Below are positions 36,301 through 43,869 of a stretch of DNA of 64,000 bases, in pieces. A model generated the notes under the pieces. The model had not been told where the DNA came from. It saw only the letters and a program-made list of their open reading frames with translations, and made no database searches. The translations under genes and the position numbers were made by a program. The stretch's first letter is position 1. Every line of letters starts with the position of its first letter. Source of the DNA: an uncultured Bacteroidaceae bacterium (lineage in GTDB: Bacteria > Bacteroidota > Bacteroidia > Bacteroidales > Bacteroidaceae); assembly GCA_905235565.1 (NCBI GenBank), contig CAJOLR010000003.1:1-64000 (forward strand). The letters are read 5' to 3'.

Positions 36301-38042
36301 CGATGGCCATGGGTGACAATGAGTATGCTGGTGCGATAGGTGCTCCGTTTGCGCTGACTGTAATAGGAGGTCTTACATTCTCGGCTATACTTACCCTGCT
36401 GCTTATTCCTACGCTCTACATCTCATTCGAGAACATGAGAGCCTGGTATAAGGGATTGGGCCGGTACACCCATATTCTGCACATAATCATATTTGCAGTA
36501 GGTGTGCTTGCAATCATATCCGGTGTCAGGGGTATATTCAAGATACTGCTTTACATAATTCTGTTGGCCCTGCTAATTCCGGGTGTGACATATTTTGTAA
36601 AGAGCTCCGTAAGGATTGCCCGTAAGGATGTCGTCAAGCCCGATGAACCTATCGTGATAGAGGTGCGTAACCTGGTTAAGGTGTATGACTGGTACAGCCT
36701 GTTCCTGCGCCAGTGGCGTAGCGGACTCAACATACGCCGGCGTCTGGGACTGTCACGCAGTTTCCGTCACGCAAAGGATTTCGTGAGCCTGATATGGCAG
36801 GTTGTCGTGTTTGCATACACCGGCTATCTGGCAGGATGGTATTTTGAGAAACAGGGTTGGATACTGCTAATGACAATCATAACACTGGCAGGTCTGAACA
36901 ATATCATCAGGGCTATCCTGGAGTATATCGCTTTCAATTTCAGGAAAGGTGCCGTGGTGACTAAAGTAATCAGGAAGATACTCTACTGGGTATTACCTAT
37001 ATGTGCCATACTGTTCCTGAACACCCGTCTTGAGAGCAGGGGATTCGTAGTATTCATAGCTGCAGTCTGGTTGCTGGGGCTGCTCATCCGCAAGACATCG
37101 GATTATCTCTATGATAACAACATCAATGTAGAGCGTCTTGATGGTGAAACCGCCAGAATGCGGCGTGCCTGGTTCCTGTTCGTCAAGAGCATACCTATCA
37201 TCGGTAAACGCAAGAAACCGTTCAAGGCCCTGCGTGGAGTATCGTTTGAGATTCACAGCGGTATGTTCGGCCTGCTGGGTCCTAACGGAGCCGGTAAGTC
37301 AACATTCATGCGAATCGTAACGGGTATCCTTAAGCAGAGCTACGGAACGGTGTTCATCAACGGTATGGATACCCTCAAATACAGGGAGGAGCTCCAGAGC
37401 CTTATCGGATTCCTGCCTCAGGAATTCGGCATGTACGAGGCCATGAGCGCATGGGATTTCCTCAATTACCAGGCCATTCTCAAGGGTATAACTGATGAGA
37501 AGGTGCGTAATGAGAGACTGGAGTATGTGCTTACATCGGTACACATGTATGAGCAGAGGAATTCTGCCATCGGATCTTTCTCGGGCGGTATGAAACAGCG
37601 TATAGGTATTGCACTCATACTGCTCAACCTGCCGCGTATCCTTGTGGTCGATGAGCCTACTGCAGGTCTTGACCCCAGGGAGCGTATCCGTTTCCGTAAC
37701 CTGCTGGTTGAGCTGAGCCGTGACCGCATCGTGATATTCTCAACCCATATCATCGAGGATATAGCCAGTTCATGTAATCAGGTTGTGGTTATTGAGAAGG
37801 GTTCGCTCAAGTACTTTGGGGAGCCCAACGATATGGTCAAACTTGCCAAGGACAAGGTATGGCTGTTTGACATAGAGGCTTCCCGTCTGGGTGAACTTGA
37901 CGAGAAACTCATTGCCAACCATATCCAGGACGGCAGCATGATTAAGGTACGCTACATTTCGCCCACATGTCCGTGGCCGGGTGCCGGGCTGGCTGAACCC
38001 AACCTGGAGGATGCATACCTGTGCCTATTGAAAAACTTATAA
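33339..38042 (+). CDS. RND pump fused to a split ABC ATPase domain
   Basis: A 1567-residue fusion (ATG at 33339; an in-frame GTG at 33321 adds 6 residues). Residues 1 to about 1045 are a complete RND pump with TM4 motif AIGMLLDSSIVVLEN. About 1045-1100 adds two spans. At about 1104 an ABC domain begins (IVIEVRNLVKVYDWY), but about 200 residues with four or so membrane spans intervene before it resumes at KPFKALRGVSFEIHSG. Then come Walker A GLLGPNGAGKST (about 1313), Q-loop GFLPQEFGMY, signature FSGGMKQRIG (about 1414), Walker B LVVDEPTAGLDP and H-loop FSTHIIED. All ATPase motifs are intact. An ABC-2 permease gene follows 12 bp downstream. Confidence 0.88.
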   Translation: MKYKSFIDRRVTICMLLVAMTLLGYFSYKQLPVELLPNTELPQLYISASSRSDLSPAYMEQQVIIPLEGAVSAVGGVENMESTVSGRQGSIRVDFKRGTNLKMTTVKLQEKIASIRSDFPSDVSVNVQQANVNGISNQFMSIQVRGAGGVDRLRAIVDKDVVPRLESIDGIAGVTVYGGRVKSIEIRSNPEAMSALHISNSQISQALSQYNQERTFLGYISEPDKKYYVQLDANYDDVSQVENLVVAQGPVYLKNVATVFFDYKEETTISRVNGMDAISVSLVNGAGENLMDLSKRTLKRIDEVNREVAGQDLQLVVQSNSADQISNNISQIVKLALIGGLLAILVLWFFLRNLSLVFFIALSIPVSVLSAFNIFYAAGISINTLTLLGIALAIGMLLDSSIVVLENIYRLASMGMPPRLAALQGVKEVRKALIASTLTTITVFLPFVFSDEPMIKLLGRNIGFSIISTLIFSLLVAVTFIPMATAAMMERGGGGNSVFFKKMSIHDRPLQMYSTLLKTCLRKPGPTVGTAVAILVIAFIFALSRNTGQNRQVDSDRINVSITMPSGSTLDDTDQATAMLEARLDSFPQKKDVMSRIQEEQASITVTLKEGYNKKGGMTINQLVEEMSDVLALENEIDVRVTPGYARGNQNASGLSSITRFMSVLGVGDNTERIVVKGSDTETMRIVSNNLRYYLEQLEFVRNVRVDNPGGRREVQLTFDPVAMASYNITNQAVTSALGSLNRSTSTGASFKVGTDEYDIVIMDDLTEEEEEAGRWEKTMDDLRRVIVTDANGGTHELQQIANIRLSRGPSEVRRVNRDRRVNVTYSISQSEELPKDVLDGYHDQIDDLIATYNLPSGLALEVQRGDDSTSEFKFLILASIILIFMILASAFESLTTPVVLLFSIPLAAIGSLLALLLSGNNLMNANTLTGFLILLGIVVNNGIILIDYSSTLRRRGYSRMRAIMTSGYSRLRPICITTITTIVTLIPMAMGDNEYAGAIGAPFALTVIGGLTFSAILTLLLIPTLYISFENMRAWYKGLGRYTHILHIIIFAVGVLAIISGVRGIFKILLYIILLALLIPGVTYFVKSSVRIARKDVVKPDEPIVIEVRNLVKVYDWYSLFLRQWRSGLNIRRRLGLSRSFRHAKDFVSLIWQVVVFAYTGYLAGWYFEKQGWILLMTIITLAGLNNIIRAILEYIAFNFRKGAVVTKVIRKILYWVLPICAILFLNTRLESRGFVVFIAAVWLLGLLIRKTSDYLYDNNINVERLDGETARMRRAWFLFVKSIPIIGKRKKPFKALRGVSFEIHSGMFGLLGPNGAGKSTFMRIVTGILKQSYGTVFINGMDTLKYREELQSLIGFLPQEFGMYEAMSAWDFLNYQAILKGITDEKVRNERLEYVLTSVHMYEQRNSAIGSFSGGMKQRIGIALILLNLPRILVVDEPTAGLDPRERIRFRNLLVELSRDRIVIFSTHIIEDIASSCNQVVVIEKGSLKYFGEPNDMVKLAKDKVWLFDIEASRLGELDEKLIANHIQDGSMIKVRYISPTCPWPGAGLAEPNLEDAYLCLLKNL

Positions 38043-38054
38043 ACAGTTGACATT

Positions 38055-38771
38055 ATGTCAGTAGTCAATACAGTGAAATCTTACGCCCGTCTGTGCGTAT
38101 ACAATATGAGGATCATATTCTCAGGCAAGTTCATCTGGTTCATGCTGGTGGGTTTGGCTCTGTTTTTCTTCCTTATGTATACAGCTGCAGCCAGGGGAAC
38201 TACCTTGAGTCATGGTATGGTTTACAACCAATTGCTCATACCGGGATTGCTGTTGGTATTCTATCCGGCATGTTTCGGCATTCAGAACGATGCCGATCAC
38301 CGCATTCTGGAACTGCTTTTCGGTATTCCCAACTATATGTACAAGGTATGGCTGTTCCGCCTGTTCATGATATATGTAGAGGTATATCTGATTCTGGTGG
38401 TATATGCCTTCCTGGCCAGGATACTGCTCTATCCGGTGGCTCCGTTCACCATGGCGGCCCAGCTTATGCTGCCCGTTATGTTGTTCGGTAACCTGGCATT
38501 CCTGTACTCCACACTTATCCGTAACGGTAACGCAGCGGCAGTACTCTCTGTACTGACGGTGATACTTGCACTGGTACTGGGAAACGTTCAGCTTGTAGAG
38601 AACAAGGTCTGGGATGTAACCATCAACCCATATGATGAGCCGGAGAACATCAACGCCGCCATATGGAGCATGATCCTGCTCAAGAACCGCATCATGATGG
38701 CTGTGGCCGCCATAGTATTTTTGATGTCCGGGCTGCTTGGTTTGCAGAACCGCGGCAAGTTCCTGGGGTAA
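38055..38771 (+). CDS. ABC-2-type permease subunit
   Basis: A 238-residue membrane protein with six predicted spans of ABC-2 permease type, starting with a short cytoplasmic amphipathic region (SYARLCVYNMRIIFSGKF). It lacks the peptidase-like domain of the larger permease. Its position 12 bp after the RND-ABC gene suggests it is the membrane partner of that protein's ATPase domain. It is the last gene of the transporter locus. Confidence 0.82.
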   Translation: MSVVNTVKSYARLCVYNMRIIFSGKFIWFMLVGLALFFFLMYTAAARGTTLSHGMVYNQLLIPGLLLVFYPACFGIQNDADHRILELLFGIPNYMYKVWLFRLFMIYVEVYLILVVYAFLARILLYPVAPFTMAAQLMLPVMLFGNLAFLYSTLIRNGNAAAVLSVLTVILALVLGNVQLVENKVWDVTINPYDEPENINAAIWSMILLKNRIMMAVAAIVFLMSGLLGLQNRGKFLG

Positions 38772-38779
38772 AATATTTA

Positions 38780-38811
38780 TTTGGATAATATTCCAGTAAA
38801 TATTAACTTTG
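38780..38811 (+). promoter_or_regulatory. Promoter of pepD (TTTG-N20-TAACTTTG)
   Basis: The -33 element TTTG (38780-38783) and the -7 box TAACTTTG (38804-38811) are separated by exactly 20 bp, a full Bacteroidota consensus promoter. Confidence 0.85.
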
Positions 38812-38841
38812 GCATATCAGTCACAATTGTGGCTGATATGC
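38812..38841 (+). promoter_or_regulatory. Hairpin at the 5' end of the pepD transcript
   Basis: GCATATCAGTCAC (38812-38824) pairs with GTGGCTGATATGC (38829-38841) around an AATT loop, with one internal mismatch. It begins right after the -7 box, so the start of the mRNA would be in the stem. This could stabilise the mRNA or serve as a DNA operator. Confidence 0.65.
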
Positions 38842-38875
38842 TTCTTACTGTATAACCAATTAAAGATTTGAGAAT

Positions 38876-40357
38876 ATGACAATCAAGGATTTACAGCCCA
38901 AGACCGTTTGGGACAACTTTTATGGTATAACACGTCAGCCTCGTCCTTCAAAGCACGAGGAGAAAATCCGTGCATGGCTTCTGGACTGGGCAAAACAGCG
39001 TAACATTGAGGCTTTTGCCGATGAGACCGGTAACGTAATCATGCGCAAGCCTGCCACTCCTGGTATGGATAACCTCAAGGGTGTAATCATGCAAGGGCAC
39101 ATGGATATGGTGCCCCAGAAGAATGCCGATGTCAAGCATGATTTCGAGAATGACCCCATTGAGACCTGGGTGGACGGTGAATGGCTCAAGGCAAAAGGTA
39201 CCACACTGGGTGCCGATAACGGTCTGGGAGTGGCTCTGGCTCTGTCTGTGCTGGAGTCAAATGATATCAAGCACGGTCCGCTGGAACTGCTGGTAACCTA
39301 TGATGAGGAGACCGGAATGACTGGTGCCCAGGCTCTCAAGCCCGGTGTACTCAAGGGAGAGATTCTGCTCAACCTGGACTCGGAGACCGAGGGTGAGATA
39401 TATGTAGGATGTGCAGGCGGTCTGGACGCATCAATCATGGGCACTTATGAGCGCAAGCAGGAGCCTAAGGACTGGCTCTGTTACAGTCTTGCCGTCAAGG
39501 GATTCCAGGGAGGTCACTCAGGTATGGATATCATACTGTGCCGTGCCAATGCCAACAAGATGGGAGCCAGAGTGCTCTATGCTCTGCTTACTAAGGCCGA
39601 TGTCAAGCTGATTGATATGGAGGGTGGCACATTGCGTAACGCCATCCCGCGTGAGTGCTTTGCAACAGTTTATGTAGCTCCCGATAAGGTGGAGACAGCC
39701 AAGAAGGTCGTAGCCGATGTATTTGCAGAAATCAAGGCCGAGTATGCCGCAACTGATCCCGGCTGCAACTATGTATTCGAACCTTATCAGTGTGCTCCGG
39801 GTGAGACCTGTGATCCCGATGAGTGCCTCTATGTGGAGGAGGGTACTGCACTGCGTTATATTCAGGCTATCCTGGCTTGCCCGGACGGCGTGGAGCGCAT
39901 GAGCGACCAGATGCCGGGCCTGGTTGAGACATCCAACAACATGGCTATGGTCAAGATATATAAAGGTGAGTTCTTTATCGGCAACCTGCTGCGCAGCTCG
40001 GTTGACTCGGCCAAGGAACAGCTGGCCCTGCGCGTCCGCAGCGTAGCTGAACTGGCCGGTTGCAGGATTGAGCTGACAGGAGGCTATTCAGGCTGGGCTC
40101 CAAACGCCGCATCACCCATACTGCATGTGATGAAGGAGGAGTATAAGAAGATGTTTGGCACCGAGCCCAAGGTAATGGCTATCCATGCCGGCCTGGAGTG
40201 CGGTATCCTGAGCGGTGCATACCCCAACTGGGATATGGTATCCTTCGGCCCCACACTCATGAGCCCCCATTCACCCGATGAGCGCTGCTACATCCCCTCA
40301 GTCCAGAAAGTCTGGGACTACCTGAAAGCAGTTCTCGCTGCCATACCTGCCAAATAA
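38876..40357 (+). CDS. pepD: Cytosolic aminoacyl-histidine dipeptidase (M20)
   Basis: A 493-residue zinc dipeptidase that hydrolyses carnosine-type and broad dipeptides in the cytoplasm. Metal ligands and catalytic residues are in GHMDMVPQ, GADNGLGVALAL and DEETGMTGA; the later AGLECGILSG and final HSPDE segments are typical of PepD. No signal peptide. It has its own consensus promoter and a strong terminator. Confidence 0.94.
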   Translation: MTIKDLQPKTVWDNFYGITRQPRPSKHEEKIRAWLLDWAKQRNIEAFADETGNVIMRKPATPGMDNLKGVIMQGHMDMVPQKNADVKHDFENDPIETWVDGEWLKAKGTTLGADNGLGVALALSVLESNDIKHGPLELLVTYDEETGMTGAQALKPGVLKGEILLNLDSETEGEIYVGCAGGLDASIMGTYERKQEPKDWLCYSLAVKGFQGGHSGMDIILCRANANKMGARVLYALLTKADVKLIDMEGGTLRNAIPRECFATVYVAPDKVETAKKVVADVFAEIKAEYAATDPGCNYVFEPYQCAPGETCDPDECLYVEEGTALRYIQAILACPDGVERMSDQMPGLVETSNNMAMVKIYKGEFFIGNLLRSSVDSAKEQLALRVRSVAELAGCRIELTGGYSGWAPNAASPILHVMKEEYKKMFGTEPKVMAIHAGLECGILSGAYPNWDMVSFGPTLMSPHSPDERCYIPSVQKVWDYLKAVLAAIPAK

Positions 40358-40360
40358 AAA

Positions 40361-40390
40361 AACTCGGACCGAAAGGCCCGAGTTTTTTTT
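40361..40390 (+). terminator. Rho-independent terminator of pepD
   Basis: Stem AACTCGGACC/GGCCCGAGTT with a GAAA loop and one mismatch, followed by a run of T. It lies 3 bp after the pepD stop. Confidence 0.92.
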
Positions 40391-40519
40391 CGGAAATTGG
40401 GGTTGTTGGCAGTAGAAACCGTCGCCACCCTCGGCGCGTTAGAGGGAGGGGCCCGCCGCGAAGCGGTGGGAGGGATATCGCGAAGCGCGTAGTTTTGACG
40501 TCAACAACCCAAATTTCCG
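40391..40519 (+). repeat. Structured intergenic element, copy C
   Basis: Sits directly after the pepD terminator and before the convergent Lrp gene. Outer arms 40391-40408 and 40502-40519 pair over 17 of 18 positions. Inside are hairpins CGCC/GGCG (40423-40436), CCGC-GAA-GCGG (about 40456-40466) and CGC-GAA-GCG (about 40479-40487). The linkers AGAAACC (40414-40420), GGGAGGGGCCCG (40444-40455), GGGAGGGATA (40468-40477) and GTAGTTT (40489-40495) match copies B and D, although the outer arms have a different sequence. Confidence 0.85.
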
Positions 40520-40524
40520 CTGAG

Positions 40525-41025
40525 TTAGATCGAGAGGCCGAAGGTTTTCTTGATGGGACTCATAACAAACATGGACTGGATGGAGCCTACGGTATCGGTG
40601 GTGCCCAGCACGTTCATGATGAACTCCTTGTAGGAGCGCATGTCGGGGCAGTAGACCTTGAGCAGATAATCGAACTCGCCGGATATGTTGTAGCATTCCG
40701 CCACCTCTTTCATATTACGCGCAGCCTCCTCAAAACTGTGGGCGGTCTCGCGGGTCATCTCACGCAGCTTTACGCAGCAGAACACCACAAAGCCTAAGTT
40801 GAGTTTCTCAGGATCCAGTACAGCTATATACTTCTTTATATAGCCCTCACGCTCCAGGCGTTTCTGACGCTCGAATACGGGGGTGGTGGAAAGGTGTACC
40901 TTTGCGGCCAGTTCCTTGGTGGTGAGGCGTGAATTGTCTTGCAGGCAGGTCAGGATTTTGATGTCTGTGGCATCCAGTTCACCGGCTTTTGGTTCAATCA
41001 GAGTTGAAATATTCTCCTTTTCCAT
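40525..41025 (-). CDS. Lrp/AsnC-family transcriptional regulator
   Basis: A 166-residue regulator. The helix-turn-helix (LDATDIKILTCLQDNSRLTT then KELAAKVHLSTTPVFERQKR) is followed by the RAM ligand-binding domain (FDYLLKVYCPDMRSYKEFIM). An extra N-terminal 18 residues precede the usual start. Lrp-type proteins sense amino acids. Its divergence from metY, with both promoters in the 239-bp gap, makes metY a plausible target. Confidence 0.92.
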   Translation of the reverse strand: MEKENISTLIEPKAGELDATDIKILTCLQDNSRLTTKELAAKVHLSTTPVFERQKRLEREGYIKKYIAVLDPEKLNLGFVVFCCVKLREMTRETAHSFEEAARNMKEVAECYNISGEFDYLLKVYCPDMRSYKEFIMNVLGTTDTVGSIQSMFVMSPIKKTFGLSI

Positions 41026-41068
41026 AGTTTGTACGGTTTTTAATGTTGGTTCTTTCTGTGATTTTGTG

Positions 41069-41076
41069 CAAAGGTA
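41069..41076 (-). promoter_or_regulatory. -7 box of the Lrp-family gene
   Basis: On the minus strand this reads TACCTTTG, a perfect TAnnTTTG match 43 nt upstream of the start codon. The -33 position reads TTATG, so the match there is partial. Confidence 0.55.
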
Positions 41077-41104
41077 GGGTGTTTTTCTTTAATAACATAA
41101 TGCG

Positions 41105-41136
41105 TTTGGTGGAATTTTCTATTGGCCGTAACTTTG
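41105..41136 (+). promoter_or_regulatory. Promoter of metY (TTTG-N20-TAACTTTG)
   Basis: TTTG (41105-41108) and TAACTTTG (41129-41136) with a 20-bp spacer, full consensus. The predicted transcript has a 5' leader of about 120 nt. Confidence 0.85.
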
Positions 41137-41147
41137 CGTCAGAAATC

Positions 41148-41219
41148 GCGAAGAAAGGCTACGCTCGGTATAAACAAACAAGCTTGTTTCTACTCTCGCT
41201 TGCACTTTCTTTGCATCGC
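41148..41219 (+). promoter_or_regulatory. Imperfect palindromic leader of metY
   Basis: The metY leader contains two roughly 35-nt arms that match as an imperfect inverted repeat, centred on a perfect 14-bp palindrome AAACAAGCTTGTTT (41176-41189). The arms share GCGA..AGAAAG..CTCG-type blocks. It begins about 12 nt after the -7 box. It could be a regulatory RNA leader or an inserted palindromic repeat; I do not recognise a known riboswitch. Confidence 0.5.
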
Positions 41220-41264
41220 AAATCGAAAGATATTTTAAAATTTAAAATTTAAAAACATACAACT

Positions 41265-42551
41265 ATGGCAAACAACAAACTTCATCTTGAGACTCTGGCA
41301 CTTCATGTAGGCCAGGAGCAGCCCGATCCCGCGTCAGATTCACGCGCAGTACCTATTTATCAGACCACTTCTTATGTGTTCCGTAACTCACAGCATGCAG
41401 CTGACCGTTTTGGTCTGCGCGATGCAGGTAACATATACGGCCGTCTGACCAACTCTACGCAGGATGTACTGGAGAAGCGCGTTGCCGCTCTCGAGGGTGG
41501 CGTGGCCGGTCTGGCAGTTGCATCGGGTGCAGCAGCAGTAACATACGCCCTGCAGAACATTACCCAGGCTGGCGATCACATCGTGGCAGCCAATAATCTG
41601 TACGGCGGTTCATTCAACCTGATAACACACACACTTTCAACCCAGGGAATCAGCAACACCATTGTCAATGTGAATGACCTGAAAGCTCTTGAGGCAGCCA
41701 TCCGCCCCAATACCAAGGCAATCTATGCCGAGACATTCGGTAACCCCAACAGTGATGTTACCAACCTGGAGGCTGTAGCAGAGATTGCCCACAAGCACGG
41801 CATCGTATTCATCGTGGACAACACTTTTGCACCTATCCTTATCCGTCCGCTGGAGCACGGAGCAGACATCGTTGTGCACTCCGCAACTAAGTTTATCGGC
41901 GGACACGGTTCATCACTTGGTGGCGTTATTGTTGACGGCGGTACATTCAACTGGAAGGCCAACCCCGACAAGTATCCCACACTGGCCAAGCCCGATCCCT
42001 CATACCACGGTGCTGTATTTGCCGATGTGGCCGGTGCAGCCGCATTCGTAACCCGCATCCGCGCCGTCATCCTGCGTGACACCGGTGCTGCCATCAGCCC
42101 CTTCAACGCCTGGATCCTGCTGCAGGGTGTCGAGTCACTGCCTCTGCGCATAGAGCGTCACGTGGAGAACGCACTCAAGGTTGTTGACTATCTGGCCAAG
42201 AACCCCAAGGTGGCCAAGGTCAACCATCCTTCACTGCCCAACCATCCGGATCATGAGCTCTACAAGAAGTATTTCCCCAACGGTGGCGGATCGATCTTTA
42301 CATTCGAGATCAACGGCACTCAGGAGGATACCTGGAAGTTCATTGACAGTCTGCAGATTTTCTCACTGCTGGCCAACGTGGCCGATGTAAAGAGCCTTGT
42401 GATACATCCTTACACCACCACACACTCACAGATGACCTCAAAGGAGCTGGCCGAGCAGCACATCACTCCCACGACAGTACGTCTTTCAATAGGTGTTGAG
42501 CATGTTGACGACATTATTGCTGATCTTGATCAGGCTTTTGCCAAAATATGA
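41265..42551 (+). CDS. metY: O-acetylhomoserine sulfhydrylase
   Basis: A 428-residue PLP enzyme of the Cys/Met metabolism family that makes homocysteine from O-acetylhomoserine and sulfide. The PLP-binding lysine is in [13 protein letters not shown]; other motifs are [20 protein letters not shown] and [11 protein letters not shown]. The length and [11 protein letters not shown] stretch fit MetY rather than MetB. It is followed by metA, whose sequence predicts the acetyl ester, so the two form a direct sulfhydrylation route to methionine. Confidence 0.94.
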   Translation: MANNKLHLETLALHVGQEQPDPASDSRAVPIYQTTSYVFRNSQHAADRFGLRDAGNIYGRLTNSTQDVLEKRVAALEGGVAGLAVASGAAAVTYALQNITQAGDHIVAANNLYGGSFNLITHTLSTQGISNTIVNVNDLKALEAAIRPNTKAIYAETFGNPNSDVTNLEAVAEIAHKHGIVFIVDNTFAPILIRPLEHGADIVVHSATKFIGGHGSSLGGVIVDGGTFNWKANPDKYPTLAKPDPSYHGAVFADVAGAAAFVTRIRAVILRDTGAAISPFNAWILLQGVESLPLRIERHVENALKVVDYLAKNPKVAKVNHPSLPNHPDHELYKKYFPNGGGSIFTFEINGTQEDTWKFIDSLQIFSLLANVADVKSLVIHPYTTTHSQMTSKELAEQHITPTTVRLSIGVEHVDDIIADLDQAFAKI

Positions 42552-42580
42552 TAATAAATCCAAGTTGTTTTAAGTTTAAC

Positions 42581-42588
42581 TAACTTTG
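42581..42588 (+). promoter_or_regulatory. -7 box of metA
   Basis: TAACTTTG, a perfect TAnnTTTG match. The nearest TTG (42565-42567) is only 13 bp upstream, so the -33 match is poor. A hairpin (CACAG..CTGTG, 42599-42622) with a C/G-rich stem starts about 10 nt later, at the predicted 5' end of the mRNA. Confidence 0.5.
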
Positions 42589-42654
42589 CCGTTGTATTCA
42601 CAGTCCCTTTCGGGGGGCTGTGGATATTTCGGTTTTATTATAATCAGTCCGGTT

Positions 42655-43572
42655 ATGCCTCTTAAACTACCCGACAAACTGCCTGCCATAGAGATTCTCA
42701 AAGGGGAGAATATCTTTGTTATGGACACCAGCCGCGCCACCAGCCAGGATATACGTCCGCTGCGCATTGTGGTGCTCAACCTTATGCCCATCAAGATTAC
42801 AACAGAGACTGACCTGATCCGTCTGCTCTCCAACACGCCCCTTCAGATTGAACTCAAACTGATGAAGTTGCGCAGTCATACCTCCAAGAACACCCCTGTG
42901 GAGCACATGAAGGTTTTCTATGAGACTTTTGACAGTATGCGTGACCAGAAGTTTGACGGATTTATTGTTACCGGTGCCCCGCTGGAGCAGATGGAGTTTG
43001 AGGAGGTGTCCTATTGGAATGAGCTTACGGAGATATTTGACTGGGCCCGCACTCATGTGACATCGACCTTATATATTTGCTGGGCTGCACAGGCTGCTAT
43101 GTATCATTTCTACGGCGTTCCCAAGTATCCGCTGGCTGAAAAGATGTTCGGCATATTCAAGCATAACACTATTGATGAGCCGCTGCCTATTTTCCGCGGG
43201 TTTGACGATGAGTTCTATGCTCCTCACAGCCGTCACTCGGAGGTTCGCAGGGAGGATATACTTAAGCATCCCGAACTCAAACTGTTGTCGGAGTCCGATG
43301 AGGCGGGGGTGTTTATGGTTTCGGCCCGTGGCGGACGCGAGATTTTCATTACCGGACACATAGAGTACTCTCCGGATACTCTTGACAAGGAGTATAAGCG
43401 TGATTTAGCTAAGGGGTTGTCCATTGCTATGCCTAAACACTATTATCGCAATGATGATCCGGCCAGGAAGCCTTTGGACCGTTGGCGCGCTCACGCCAAC
43501 CTTTTCTATGCCAACTGGCTGAATTACTACGTCTATCAGGAGACTCCTTATAATCTGCAGGAGATCCGATAG
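42655..43572 (+). CDS. metA: Homoserine O-acetyltransferase (MetA family)
   Basis: A 305-residue MetA-family acyltransferase for homoserine. I place the start at the ATG at 42655: the longer ORF from 42586 begins inside the promoter. With this start the catalytic nucleophile is Cys142 (in LYICWAAQAAMYHFYG), as in E. coli MetA. Residue 111 is Glu (in TGAPLEQMEFEEV); Glu111 is known to give acetyl-CoA use in this family, while Gly111 gives succinyl-CoA. GHIEYS holds the catalytic Glu. The product therefore fits the adjacent O-acetylhomoserine sulfhydrylase. Confidence 0.93.
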   Translation: MPLKLPDKLPAIEILKGENIFVMDTSRATSQDIRPLRIVVLNLMPIKITTETDLIRLLSNTPLQIELKLMKLRSHTSKNTPVEHMKVFYETFDSMRDQKFDGFIVTGAPLEQMEFEEVSYWNELTEIFDWARTHVTSTLYICWAAQAAMYHFYGVPKYPLAEKMFGIFKHNTIDEPLPIFRGFDDEFYAPHSRHSEVRREDILKHPELKLLSESDEAGVFMVSARGGREIFITGHIEYSPDTLDKEYKRDLAKGLSIAMPKHYYRNDDPARKPLDRWRAHANLFYANWLNYYVYQETPYNLQEIR

Positions 43573-43591
43573 TTCAGTGCATTTTGGAGGA

Positions 43592-43775
43592 GGAATTTTT
43601 AGGGTATTAGCGTCAAAACTACGCGCCTTCGGCGCTATCCCTCCCATCCCTAATAAGACGCTCTGAAAGACGTGAGTAAACTCCCATCTTCCAGAACATC
43701 TTCTTAGTGACGGGCCCCTCCCGTTCACAGACCAACGCGCGGCTATGGTTTGCCTGCTAATACCCTAAAAATTCC
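43592..43775 (-). repeat. Structured intergenic element, copy D (enlarged)
   Basis: Fills most of the 297-bp gap after metA. Perfect 20-nt outer arms (43592-43611 with 43756-43775) start GGAATTTTTAGGG. Read on the minus strand it has the same linkers as copies B and C: GGGAGGGGCCCG (43711-43722), GGGAGGGATA (43636-43645) and GTAGTTT (43616-43622). Its last hairpin is GCGCC-GAA-GGCGC. The middle hairpin is replaced by a longer sequence of about 65 nt. Confidence 0.82.
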
Positions 43776-43869
43776 TTTCATAAAAAGGAAGTTTTGCAGT
43801 TATTTGTAACAATTTTGTTTGGGCTTCGTCTTTAGGGTGTTTATGATGAATCAATAATACTTTTTTAAT

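Noticed and set aside
42586-42654. Longer N-terminus for metA
   Set aside because: It begins inside the predicted -7 box and would shift the known Glu111 and Cys142 positions by 23.
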